A stretch of DNA of 64,000 nt, from NCBI RefSeq assembly GCF_910592395.1, contig NC_088312.1, positions 22,761,292 to 22,825,291 on the forward strand, given 5' to 3'. Both the position numbers and the translations under genes were made by a program. The stretch is from Lineus longissimus. Lineage: Eukaryota; Nemertea; Pilidiophora; Heteronemertea; Lineidae. The notes under the pieces are model-generated. The model worked only from the letters and a program-made list of their open reading frames with translations. It was not told where the DNA came from and ran no database searches. Below are positions 1 to 13,085 of this stretch, in pieces (the stretch's first letter is position 1; each line of letters opens with the position of its first letter).

Positions 1-478
1 AGATGTGAGATCTTTTTGTCGCACAGAGCGATTAACTGCAGGTTTGAGTCACATAAATCACTAATTTTCAGAAAAATTTCATAAACTCGCAAGATTAACG
101 ACTCCAAGTGTTTTTTTCCATGCCTTCAGTCCTACCATTCTATCTTCCTTCAGCAATTAAGAACTTTACTACAAATTCAACATATTTCTTTGTTCTTTAG
201 CTACATTCAAGCATGTCTAGTGTTAACGCTAGCAGCTGGACCAGTTTCCTTAACTCCACTCTCTAATCATCATGACCTACCTTACTCTAACTTACTCCAT
301 CAAGAAGAAAGACATCAACTTCATTTTACTCACCCTGAAATGAGAGGGACATAAGAAAATACTTTAAATCTATGTACAGTGGAACCCCAGTAGCACGACC
401 ACTCATTGGACCGAGGTTGAAAGGTCGCGTTACCGGGATGGTCGCGTTAGTGAAGTTGAAATTCTTTTTGATAAATAT

Positions 479-830
479 ACCAAGTAGGTTTTCGACAAGA
501 GCCAACAATTTGTCCCCATTGAAGGGAACCCGGCTACCTCCTGATACTCCAAAACCTACATTGCTAGCTTCCAACTTAGAATTACTTCAATATCTTAGTA
601 TTCGTCAAGAGCCTACAACTTGTCCCCATATAAGGGACGTTGGCTACTTCCTGAGGCTTCAGAAACTCCATCGCTAGCTACTAACTGAGAATGATCTCAA
701 GACGATAAATGTACCTTGTTGGCATTCATTTAGAGCCCACAATTTGTCTCCAGTTTCCTGATACTCACGAAGCAACATTGCCAAATGCCAACTGAGAACC
801 ACTCGAGGAAGATAACTTGCCCCAACTTGG
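479..830. repeat. Diverged tandem repeat, about 3 units of 110-130 bp
   Basis: The phrases aagagcc-aca-tttgtcccc, cctgatactc and attgctagc-tccaact recur at about 500, 610 and 730 with many substitutions. The block lies just inside the left inverted repeat at 377 and produces spurious open frames on both strands. Confidence 0.6.
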
Positions 831-3800
831 TATTCATCGTCACATCCTCGAAATATTGATTACAAAACTATGGATGAGGTAGCATGAATTATAGATAAGT
901 CAGGTTCGTGGTGGAGCTGCTGCTGAGCTACAAATCACATTTCTTTGGATTATGATGGCTGTTGTTGTGTGGATGGCTATTGTAGTTTTGTACCGCGGAT
1001 TAGATTCTTGGTTTCGGGAAAGTCATTTCCAAGCTATTCAGAGTCCTTTGAATGATGTGAGACTTGAAACCAGAGGATTCTCAGTATATCACTGTCTTTG
1101 CCAGGGAAAAAGCGGTCACTGACCACCATGGTGTTTGTAGTATGTTCCTTAGTTCGGTTAGCTCTCACCACACCACCCAGAACACTTCGTGCTGTGCAGG
1201 TTAATTTCATTCCCTTACTCCCGTACTCTGTTGACCAAATACTTTTAAGCAATCACTTGAAACAGGAATTGAAAGCTGGACAATGCACAATTTTCATGAA
1301 AAGAAAACCAATTGCCCCTACACCAATTTAATGCCATACAAAGTCAGAAAACAAAATTCAAATGGATTTTTCTGCCAAGTGCTTTGTGATATATATTGGA
1401 CTTCTAGAGCTTCAAGTAGAATTTGTGGGGAAAAAACAGACAAATTTGCAATATAATTTCCTCTTGTACGAGTAAAGTATCTGTGAATGTCTGTAAGATG
1501 ATGCATGAAGGCTGCACGCCACAAGTTAATGAGACTATGGATTGGTATACCCACGTGGGATAGGCAAGCCGTCACATGGGGGTTTCTGTGCAACTATTTG
1601 ACAATCTATTGATTCTGAGCGCTCCGTGAAAGATTTTGTGATATTTCATCTCATTCTCAGGAAAGGTTTTATGGATTCTTGTGAGACAATGTTCTGTGTA
1701 TGCTGTACAATGTGAGATCATATAGATTGGTCTATGACATTTGCCTTAATTGGGACACTTTGACGATTTCTGTCAATAAAATAGGAAGCATTTGAGACAT
1801 TTCATCAAAATAAAGTACATGTACACCTCAAAATATGATAAAATGTGTCAAAGAAAAGTGGAGGACAATCCATCAAATTGGCTCAGGGCAGGAGTTCAGC
1901 CAGTGCTGTACAAAGCTCATCATCCACTGCTGACAGAAATGGATTTGACGGAGTAATGTAGTTAGAGGCCGCGTTAGGGAAGGCCATATTCAGCAATTCA
2001 TTTGATAAATGTAATAAAGGAAACATAACAATATTCTGCCACTCTCACATTAGTCATTAGGATACCTAAGTAGAAATACAAGACAAGATGCATTTGTAAC
2101 ATGACGTTCACGGCCACTTTTATGACATTTTACTATAATTCCCTCCAAACAGCTCAAAAACAACTTAGGAATTCCATAAGACTTGTTCAGCCTTCTCGAC
2201 ACGTGACAGACAACCGCCTGACAGACCAGGTTACAGTATTTCTCCAAATTGACACTCAGACTGACATGGATCCACCAAGGTTCCCTGTACTCCAACATGA
2301 AGGTCGCCCATCAATGTAATCGGCCGGCCTGAGACACTGCCTTATTCATTAATTCTGATCGTATACAAGATGTAAGGAAAATTAATGAAAGTGTCCTGTC
2401 AGTGGCGGACATGTTCATGGGCAGTGCATTGATGTATGCTTCCCAGGGATGACTTGATTGTACATGTTTGTATGTATGTATGGCCGAGTCTCAGGAGCGT
2501 CATGGCTGAAATTGATTTGGCTTTAACCCGATTGAACTTACCTATATTGAGAAGGGAAAACACATTTGTTAAACAACATTCAAATCTTTCGTGATGAAAT
2601 TAATGGAACTTGCAAAATGAGATGTAAAGTAAAAGTTATATCTTTTAGGCGCTGTTTTCACCTTTTATTGACAGTCTGAAATGTTCAGCTTTTTATTTTT
2701 CGTCTCAATAAACTAACATGCCAAGTTGAACTGAGAAATATCCAGCAGAGCCTATCTGGCGGACCCCCAAATGACCATTTGGGCCTCACTGAAGTTCTTT
2801 ATCAACACCTTTTTCTGTACAGCAGCCTACAGAGAATGATGTCCATAAAAAACTCATTCAAACTACTCACAGCGAATCCAATGCCTTTCCTTTAAGACAC
2901 TCAAGTTTAGTGTAATTTGGTGACATAAGTAATTTTCTACAATATCGAAAAATGTAAGGCTGCGATTTCCCCCGAGAACCCAAAAGTCAATTTATCGAGC
3001 GTAAATGCATCTAGAAACTAATTGACATGACAGAATCAAATGAAGTGTCAAGGGAGAAAAATGTGTCGCCGACATAATTCATGTGCGTGGAAAATAAATT
3101 TCAGAACGAATTCATTTTGTTCACATCACCTGCAGCAGCCTGTTTAGTCAGGTTAAGGGTTGACCATAAGCAATTTTGACTAGAACTTGAAATTCTAAAG
3201 CAACTAGAACTCCTTCAAACCGAAATGAATGCCCATTCAAAACCTGGGAAACTGTTAACTGTAAAACAAAGAACTGACTCCCACCCTTGAAGATAGCATT
3301 CCCTTCTTTTTTCGAGAGTTGCAATTTGTGTGGGAATTCAAGTTCTAGCCAAAATCGTGGTGCCAATTTAATGGTAAACCCTTACATTGTGTTGTGTTTT
3401 ATTATCATCGAAAAGACAATATTTCAGATAGTACTGGCCGGTCGACCTGCTCAACTACACATCAGGAAGCAAGCTATATAAATGTTGTCAAGCTAAGCTG
3501 GGCATAAACTGGCTGGTTGGAAGAGTGTGTTTTTTCAATGCATTTCAAGGTACTTGAGGCCTCCAGTTTTACCCGTTGGGTGTGTCTAATTTCTAAATAG
3601 GCTGGCAGCGCAGTATGTCAACGAGCAATATCTTGTATCAACGGTCTTTTTTGGTTGAATACGCAAAAATCAGCTGCAGTTGGTTGCATATTCATGATAT
3701 TGAGGGAAAAGCATTGATGTATGACGCTGCAACTGGAGGCAAATTGAGGAAAACTGCATTAATTAACTGATACGCTATGTATGATGAAATAAACAGCTGC

Positions 3801-4801
3801 ATCTAATGGCATTGCATTGATACTGTTACACTCTGTCTATAGCAGAACGTAGGTGTACACAGCTGCATCTAATGGCAAATTGATCAGGGAAACTGAACCT
3901 ATATACACCATTAAACTAAGGTAATTAACTTGGTCAAGTAAGGAGGTGAAATCAACACTGCACTAAAGCAGTAAAAACCAGCCAATGCAATTACTGAAAT
4001 CGATCGAGTTTTACTATGATTCTAGGATGCTATGGAGATTGCTCATTGCCCATATTTCGCCCGTTAATGCATTACCGTTGAAAGCTTCGACGCTGCACAA
4101 GAATAACGATGCAAAAATAAAACACACAAATATACCGTTTACAGTGTACAGATTGTATAATCATGGAGAGGGTTATGGTCCAAAAATGAAATCAACAACT
4201 CTCTGACCAACACGAATGGGCAATTTTTCTTGCATCTGATTATGATCGGAGATTGCAGTAACAAAAGTTGCTCGTTGCAGAGGCTTACCTGTAACTACAA
4301 TGAATACCAATCCATTCCAAACGACGTCCCAAAAGATAAAATTACAACTTACAACCATATCCCTCCAAATGGCCATTCAGCTGACACTGTTATAACTGAC
4401 GCAAGATACGGCTATAAATCTCATTTATTTCTATTTTAGATTCAATAATTTACCATTCCTGGCATCTCGGTCCAATCCCCAATTCCAAAGACTGATAACA
4501 AAATGTCAGGCGACCCGAGGGGATACCAAAACATTTATTAAACTTTATTGAATTTTCATATCCATGTTATTTATTCATTACGACTGTTCAAACTTTGTGA
4601 TTCGACTCGAAGTCATTCTTGTTAAAGGGAGACTATACACAGGAGCAAAAAAATTCAACTCAGAAGGATGAAAAAATTTCTATCCCAAATATGCTCAAAA
4701 TGAAGAAACATCATCAGCCCCCACAAAAATTTTCAGAATTTTTGACTTATGAATAAGTTCAACAATTTTGGCGGGAAAACCTAATCATGCATTTTGTGCC
4801 C
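831..4801. other. Spacer without recognisable gene
   Basis: AT-rich DNA with only short open frames that show no family motifs. Short dispersed repeat phrases occur, for example ctgcatctaatggca at about 3800 and 3863 and a degenerate repeat at 4680-4770 resembling one at 15,760-15,950. Confidence 0.6.
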
Positions 4802-4893
4802 GGATTTTCAACTTCACTAACGCGACCACCCTGGTAATGCGACCATTCAACCTCGGTCCCATGAGTGGTCGTGTTCCCGGGGTTCCACTGTAA

Positions 4894-7250
4894 TATCTAA
4901 TATTCATGCATTGTCTAGGATACTTGACAGACTTTCCCTCAATAGAATTATAAACAATTTCTGGTGTGAAAGTTTCTAAAAGCTTTCTAACATAAAATAT
5001 TCAGAAGTGTTATGGAGTCTGAGAGTGGTGTAGATGTTATCCCCAAAGAGGTCAAAAGAAAATTGCGTCTTTCTGGGACAATTTAGCTGAAGTCCTCTTA
5101 AATCTATATGAAAGAAATTATGCTTTGTAATGTAATTTTCATCACACTCAAGAATAACTGTGTTTGTTGAAGTAGATCAAGGCATTACTCTTCCAAAGTT
5201 ACACCACCAATATTTTACAGAGATGTAGATTCATGGCATGGCTCAAGCTATGCAATCATTCTGATAAACTGCAAGTTCTGTGAAATGCTTGATATTCAAC
5301 CCAAATTCAATACAACCATTCACATCATGATAATATACAGAACAAGAAATTGCATCATAAAGTCTCCGGTAACTGTTCTTACCCTGCTTATGTTAGTATA
5401 CTGAACGTTTTGAGAGGATTGCAGAGGGCTTAATGAGATTCATTCAGAATACTACTTCAAAACAGACGTGAAATAACGCTAAACAAAGCCTACTAAATGT
5501 AGATGTTTGTGCATCAATGCCAATCGTCTGCTTGATCAACAAAGCATCCTTAATGTATGTGCCATATTGTCAATTATAGGCTCGACATCTGGGGAAAGAC
5601 CAATATACTTTTCCTAGGCAGCTGATGTCAAAGTGCACTTGTATTGTTGTTGTGTGACCTGACGAGGGTAGAGTTCGAAACGAATCTCAATACATGATAT
5701 ACGGTCAGGCAGGATGCATTCCTGAAACTCCATGCTTTCATGCTTTCATGCACCACTCACTGTGCATTGCTCTAGTGATAAGACACCAACCAGTAGTCGG
5801 TGCAAAATACCTCCTAATGTGACATATTTGAATTTTTTCAAATGTTTTTTTAAAGATTGGCATTGGCTATAAAGCTAAGAATGTAACAAAAATGATAAAA
5901 ACAACTTCACATTTTAATTCTCAAGAGCTTTAAGCTTCCGCATGAAATGCAGATTTCAACTAGGATAAACCGTGTGTGTGCTGATGGCATAAAATAAATC
6001 CCAATTGAAATAAGGAATTCTAGTCTCGTCTTGAGCCGCTGGAGAAAAACGCAACTGTTTCTACATCAAAGCACATTAGAAAGAGCAAGAACTGTTAGAA
6101 ATTCCTAGCGAAAAAAAAGACGGCAAGCAAAAACGCAATATCAAAGGAATAACGATTTGTTTGCCTTGAACGGAAGTGACAGTATTTCTCGCCAACAATT
6201 GCCCCAGGAGCATATAAGACGCAAGATTTTTCAATTTGCTATATAAAATCGTCCTATTCTTGGCGTGGAGATCAATAAGTAATGCTAGCGGTTGGCGAGG
6301 CTGACGTTCGCTTGTTCCGAATGACATGCAATTTATCTCGTGTATATGGGGGTCCATCAGTTTTGCAAATGAGGCTGGGGAATTTGCCGCATCTTGCATT
6401 GAAGTGGCGGAGTGTTTGCATGATGTTAAGCCGGCAAAATCCTCCGTGGCTTCTCGGAGTCGATGTATGAATGATTTTTTTTGCTCGTGGAAGCTACTGG
6501 AGTGAAAAATAAAAAAATTCTAGGCAGAGTGATTGATGACTTGCAATATATTCACAGGTTTTTATAGGATGGCACAGAGATAACAAGACCTCATGCGGCC
6601 AGTGACGACTACTTTGTTCACCTTGACGCAACTCTCCTAATATGCGAATGCCGGACACCATGTCTGACCCCGTCTCAAGTGCTACATTCCAATGGAGGAA
6701 TACAGCCTATTCCGATATTTACAACAATAGAGGTATATTGCGTCGTCATGACTAATGACAGGCAGGGTCGAATATATGATGCATTATTCTGAAATTGACG
6801 TACTCATTTCATTCAAACGTACACCTGTTACTCTCTCCGTTTATTAAATCATTGATATTTGTGAACGTTTACAAAAGCATGTGAATTGATATTTAAACAG
6901 TGGAACAACAGGTTCTCGTGTGACCTTTAACAATGTGTTGTGGAATCAATTGAATATACTCTTATTGGTTGGCAGCGCTCAGGGTATGAACAAGCAGCAG
7001 CTAGCCAATTAGTTCTAAAGCTTTTCCTTTCTCAATTACACGCTCAGTTGAACATAGGGCTCTCCGTTTTTCCAAAACATGATGGAACTGCCATCTTTCA
7101 GTACTCTTGTAGCAAGTCATTTCGTGCAGCCCCAGTGCTAATTACAAACAGTCATTAAGCAGCAGACTGTACATCATCAATGCTGGCCTTCCTGGTAGGT
7201 GAAAAGAAATTTCTTGGTACACCGGTTGTTAAACATCGAGTTCATGGTGG
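4894..7250. other. Spacer without recognisable gene
   Basis: No open frame here shows a family motif or plausible exon phasing. The longest (107 codons, minus strand, 6076-6399) is low-information and unsupported. Confidence 0.6.
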
Positions 7251-7256
7251 TTAGCA

Positions 7257-7630
7257 AGGAGCCTCATGGCCTAGTGGTTTACACTGCTGGCCACCACCAA
7301 TAGGGCCCGGGTTCGATCCCGGGGAGAACCCAGGATCGTATGTCTTGATGAACCGGCGTGGCTTTCAAGGAACTGAAATTCCTGGCTCTTCACAGAATGA
7401 GACTCAAAACCGAGGTTCCTTGTATCTGGTGTCTATGCCAGGGCAAGCTAAGACTCCACCAAGTGAGAAACATGAGTAGCTTGCGTGGACTCTCTGGCCA
7501 AAGTCGGACCACTAGGCCAATAAACCCAATTGGCGCCTAACCGTAGTGGCACGCAGGATACGCTCATCCCGCTTTGGAGGAGAATGACCCCTCCAAGTGA
7601 AGAGCGAACGCTGAAGAAGAAGAAGAATGG
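7257..7630 (+). mobile_element. tRNA-derived SINE (best copy)
   Basis: The head resembles a tRNA with an A box (tggcctagtgg) and a B box (ggttcgatccc) at about 7267-7320. The body includes gcgtggctttcaaggaactg, ccgaggttccttgtatctgg and ggcgcctaaccgtagtggca, and the end is a gaagaagaagaag tail. Pieces of the same body recur at 30,148, 38,228, 44,950, 45,340 and 45,640. Confidence 0.8.
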
Positions 7631-10345
7631 TGAAAGAAGGTGAACCTTTTGCATGCCGAACATCAGCTCATTTTGTCAGCATTTGACAGAGTTGCTTTGT
7701 CAGGACTATAAGCTTACTTTTCACCCACTTGGATCAAACATTGATGATTTGACCAGTTCTACTTAATAGTATATATAAAACGAATCAACAAAAAAGATGT
7801 CTCACAAGTGAAAGAAACATTTCAATAGACTCCTAGCGTGAATTCACATCATACGTGTTTGACTTCAATATCACCAATATGACCAAGTCATTAATATATG
7901 AAACACCAGCACTTTAGTGAGCCTCTCTTATGGGAACACAAGGATGTATTAAAACCATTTCAAGAAATTATAACATTCTAAAACGATATCAAGTATTCAG
8001 AGGCAAAGTGCTTTAGATCAGAAAACCAACTTCCAAGGGAATTTTTTCCAAAGCATTTTTTGCAGTTGGACTTTCTTCAACAGCACAAAAGATAACGAAA
8101 CTTCATTGTTCATTAAATCTGGTAGCAAAACAGCACAGACATGAATTGCAAAATCGAATTTAAAGGTTCAAATTCGAAAGCAGCAAAAACTGTGCCAACT
8201 CAGCACAAACTTGAAGTTGTCAATGCCAGTACCAATCAAAACCATAACACTAAAAAGGCCAAGTTCAAGAATAATTGATCAAAATTAAAATCTCACGATA
8301 ATTTTAAATCGAACCTTGATCTTTTAGTTGGCAGATGAATAGGCCTGGGGTTTAGTTGACGTTAAGAGTTTGACAGTTCTCCCGACTCACTTCAAGGATT
8401 TGAAGAACAACTTCACTTTCTTGCGAAGTTTCAAGTAAAACCATGCTGCGTCGCTTTGATAATTAGAAAGTTTTGGCGAAATAACCACTTTCGTTTAAAT
8501 CAGAATTATTCCTTGAACATGAAAATCCCATATCAAAGGCATTGATGAAAATTGTTGCAGACATTTCGCCCCCTTGTAGTAGTTTTTTCTATCCAATTAT
8601 TTTCAATTAGTAACCCCATCGGGATACCAATGTCTTTGATCTCAATCGCACGTTGTTTTCATTCTTGTCGTGATTTGCCATAAGAAATGGATGCTGTGCA
8701 TCTCCAAGCACGCGAGTTTACAAAATGGTTCGTGCTGCAGTTAAGGAACACATCACTTGCAGGTCTTTGGTCTAAAATCGAGACCGGAAGGCTTGAGCCA
8801 AAATACAAGCCAAAAACCTGAGATACTTTATGTCTGAACAATTGTTAATTTCAATTCTATCACACCTATCATGTTGTGAGGCTCTCCACCACCTCATGTC
8901 AACACGTTTTTCAGAGACGTCTGGGGCTGTTGGCAAGTTGCCCCCCCCCCCTCACCTCTGCTAAATACGTCCCTGTAAAGTGAGGAATGGGAAAGACCCA
9001 CAGCTGCCGAGCCCACAAGCAATGAACATGATTTAGGACGACCATGACAAAACTTTTTCCTCGTGGCGCATTCACTTACGCCTCATAAACTACATTAAAC
9101 CAGTGCGGCCATAATTTGGCTCAGAACGTTATCTCTTTTCCGTAGCACTGAACACAGAGTTCGTACAGCATTAAATCGTCATAAATCCGCCTCATGACCA
9201 AAGGAATGATTGCTCTATTGCAAACTCGAAAGAACTGTTATTATCTCGCCAAGGATTACAAGGGGACTAACAGAGAAATGTTGCTTTGGTTGTCTAACTG
9301 GTATGTGTGGTAAGGAAGATCTCACTGATCGGAATGTCAGTCCCTGTGTAAGCTACTTGGCCCAAAGTCATGGGTAACTTCTAATCTACTTTTACGCAAG
9401 GGAGAGTCTGTATATAAAACCTCGCTGCCTCTATATCGTACATATATCCCCAACAATGCTCTATATATTGAGTTTCGTAAAGATGAAAGGTTATCTGACT
9501 GGAGTCCCATGTGGTAAAGTGCTCTTGAAGAATAAAGCCTCGGTTGTGCGTGGGCCTCTTGTGTGTCAAAATTGCAATCTCACACACAGATAGAGCCCAG
9601 AGTCACAAAGTTCATGCAAAGTTTGCAGAATCCCCACGGGCCCATTGGGTGACGTAAAGCTGGTAACATACCACAGGTATGGACCTCAAGGAAAACACCC
9701 TCAGTTGCACCTGTCCTACTTGAAAGATAACCTTTGCAATGACAGCGACCCATCACAAGCTTTTTTACCCCTTTCTTCTTATCCGACCCATCTGTCTAAT
9801 GGAATTAGAAAAGAGAAATTGGCTCTCTGTTTAACCTCGCTGTTTACATCATCCTTTATATAAGATATCCTGTGGTACGTCATTTGTTTTCATTTAATGG
9901 TACATGTGTGCAAATGCAAGCCTTTTTACAGATTCGGCATGCCATCAAACCTTCAAACGCTTTCAACAGGATTATCATTCCGCTTAAATCAGCAACAATC
10001 AGTAACCGTCTTCAGCTTTCTTCAGCAACATCAGCTTACAAGATTAGCAACGCGATTACGTCTTGTCGACTATTAGCAAGGAACCCGCTAACTCGTTATT
10101 AGCTCTACCAGGAAACGAAGAAGTTGGCGCTTCTCTGGCCATCAATCTCACATAGCTCACCGTCGTAATATGACCTGCCATGTAAACATGGGTAGCAATA
10201 TTCAAGTACAAGAAACAAGTTGTATGCACGAGAGCAATACCGGTTAAACAGCTGATCTATGCTGGTGTACTTGAGAGAGAATAAACCTGAATTAAACAAA
10301 AAAATAATCATACAGGCGTAGTATGCATTATAAACAGTAAGAATC
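7631..10345. other. Spacer without recognisable gene
   Basis: Only short frames without motifs. A pure C run of about 12 lies at 8941-8952. Confidence 0.6.
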
Positions 10346-10349
10346 AACT

Positions 10350-10665
10350 CTTTGATTATTTACAGCAAGAATAAACTTACATTTGCATCATCTACAACTG
10401 GAATCAACCTACATTTGCATCATCTACAACAGGAATAAGTTTACATTTGCATCATCTACTGCAAGAATGAACTTACATTTGCATCATCTACAGCAGAAAA
10501 TGAACTTACATTTCCATCATCTACAGCAGGAATCAGCTCAAATTTCCATTATCAACAGCAGGAATAATTTTACATTTGCATCATCTACAGCAGGAATCAT
10601 TTTACATTTGCATCATCTACAGCAGGAATCAGCTCAAATTAAATGCATCATCTACAGGAGAAACC
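10350..10665. repeat. 32-bp minisatellite, about 9 units
   Basis: Unit consensus resembles tttgcatcatctacagcagg then aatcaacttaca; spacing is 32-33 bp between tttgcatcatc occurrences. The open frames over it (for example 10383-10835) are repeat artefacts. Confidence 0.85.
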
Positions 10666-12865
10666 AATTCTTTTTCAGCATCTTTTATTTACCAAGTGGC
10701 ACTCTTCAGAAATCTGGGGTGTCAATCCTTAACAGATCAGGATTGTCAGACAATGAGTGGAAGACTCGTTTTATTCGAAGATACTTACTCAAACATTTCA
10801 CAAGAAGACCATCCCTCAATTGCACATTTATTTAACTCCCTATTATGAAAATTATTCAAACAAACGATTCGTCAAATCAATTTTCATCTCCGACTGCTCT
10901 TCAATTACACAGGTAATGAATAACAAAGGAGTACGGAGCATGATTGTGGAATCTGACGAGCATGAACGGTATTTCTCCCTCGAGAGACTCTCCTGCCAAG
11001 TAGATTAATCTTGTCTGAATTTAAATTTAAACCTCTCTCGCAAATGAAAATTCCTCTCGCAAGCAAGCAGCAGTTTTACAGGCAAAAGAATGAATAACTG
11101 ATTTGATCCATTTTACAGTTCACAGCTTGAAATAAAGTGGGAAGGAACTGAACTGATTATTTCAATCTTCAGTAAATTCTTTGGCGACTGGTCATAATCA
11201 GGATTTACGACATTGCCCAAATAATTGGTATGTATGATATTGTAGAAATACCTAGTAATACCTAAAATATTGAGAGATGGATCTAGAGATATCTGACTCT
11301 GTAGGTACAGGTATTAAAAGCAAGTATGAAGAGGTTGGAACTGTTGGTGCTTAGCTCATATGCCTAAGGGCCCAGACAGAAGCATTAGTAAGCGATCAAA
11401 GATTAAGGCAAGAGGTTTGCAGAAAAGATGATTTTATTCCTCAGTTTTGAGACTCACTAGATAATTCAAAACAGTTTTAATTAACAGGAAACACATTGCT
11501 TGTTTTGTAAAGATGCTCAAAGGAAAGTCTGGATGGCCTTTGCTCGTCTTGCATCCCTCTTGAGAGTTCCCTCTTTAGACGTAGCCTACCCTTGCCCAAT
11601 AAAAACAAAATCAAAACCATTTTGATCTGATAACACAAGAGCAGCAATCAGCGCTGTTGATCCCCCTTACCGCCTCGCCATCATCATCAGCCATGATGGA
11701 CGGCCTTGTGGCACGTCATTACCATGCCTAGCACGACATCCGTAAATTTGTTAGGATTCCGGCAGACTGGTGGTCATTGGTGCGGAGATGGGAGGAGTTA
11801 AGTAGCTTGAGGAAGAAAGAATCAATTCTGGCCTTAACGTTGTGTGAAAGTGGAGCTGACTTCGATGTATGTACAGAACGTGACAAGCTTTAAGGCATTT
11901 TCCTTTGTTCAAAAATTTGAGAATTGAACTTGAATTTGAGCATTTCTAAATGTGTTAATACATACTGAATACAAATTCAACACTGACATACGAAAACTAT
12001 AATTGCCATGTTTTAGCAAATGTGGGTTCATATTAACAGCACTAGCCCGACTAAATTCACACTCATCCAAGTTAAGCCCAATAGTCCTCAAGCCAATTTG
12101 TTCATACAGCTTGTACATTGCCACTGACCTTGTAAAGATGAAGGGGAGTATTTTAGAACCAGAATATACATACCCATTTTACCAGTTCTTCCCATCATGC
12201 TGAAAACAATGGTTCCATTCACGATCACTTCTATTTTATATTTCTTCATACATACAAGTTGATTAACTTCTATATCTTTAAAGCCCTTTTGATCCCAGTA
12301 TCCTATCATGATATCCTATACCAGACCATTTGAAGGTCTTCTGAAGGACTTTATAACTGCATTCCCCATTTCTCTTCAAGTATGAGCAAACCCCTTCCAA
12401 GGTTTCTCCGCTATTCAGAGCCGCATCTCTCTATGTGCTGTCAAAGAAATACATCAGGATTTGGGTTTTCTATTCAATTTTGAAGCGCATCTCCAAAATT
12501 CACGAATATCCAACTCGATAAACGAATTCTAGTCAATATTCGTAAATCTGTTACAAGGACTCAAGACCATTTCTTATGAATCTGTAATATCACATCTTGC
12601 TGGCGACTTTGCCTAAAAAATCAGGATGCCCATTGTCAACATTGCTCACTCTTCGCACTAACGAATCACATTACCATGCCCCATACGATGAGGAATTCTC
12701 ATCTGATGTCCTATTCAGTTCTTGTGATCGAGTTATTGGTTGACTTTGCTCGTCAGATATCTGTGATGTTCTGCGTCGTGCCCTTGGCGGATAGGGACCC
12801 AGTCAATTATGGGGAAGTGAGTGACACTGAGGATTTTAACCCTTGTCGTGTAGTGAGAGAGTGTA
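10666..12865. other. Spacer without recognisable gene
   Basis: Short frames only; no splice-linked conserved motif seen. Confidence 0.55.
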
Positions 12866-12867
12866 GT

Positions 12868-13085
12868 CTCGTTGGATCTAGATCTGAAACTAGTTCTAGT
12901 TCTAAATCTAGACCTAGGTCTGAGCTGGAGCCGGATCTTGATTTGGTTGTGCATCACGGATGAATGGGTGATCAGGATTTGATTCAATAACTTCACTGCA
13001 GTAGATAACTGAACTGGAACTAGTCTAGAACTAGGTCTAGGTCTAGAACTGGAGCTGGAGCTAGATTTGATTGAGCATCACGGGA
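12868..13085. repeat. Two ctagat/ctagg-rich degenerate hexamer blocks
   Basis: Blocks at about 12868-12935 and 13010-13070 are rich in tctag, ctagt and ctagg. They are followed by similar flanks (gcatcacgg-atgaatgg), so the block and its flank were duplicated about 130 bp apart. Confidence 0.65.

Larger units (their letters stand above)
377..4890. mobile_element. Pair of about 88-bp terminal inverted repeats flanked by TA (pogo/Tigger-like ends)
   Basis: Left end cagtggaaccccagtagcac at 377 and its inverted counterpart ending ggggttccactg at 4890 are each flanked by TA. The arms (about 377-465 and 4802-4890) match at nearly nine of ten positions. The 4.5 kb between them has no transposase frame. 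It may be one non-autonomous element with filler DNA or two facing short elements. Confidence 0.5.

Noticed and set aside
7257-7330. A functional tRNA gene
   Set aside because: A- and B-box-like segments are present but the acceptor stem does not pair and the sequence continues into a SINE body found in other copies.
10383-10835. 150-codon open frame with HHLQ repeats
   Set aside because: It is the translation of a 32-bp minisatellite whose period is not a multiple of three; no support on either side.
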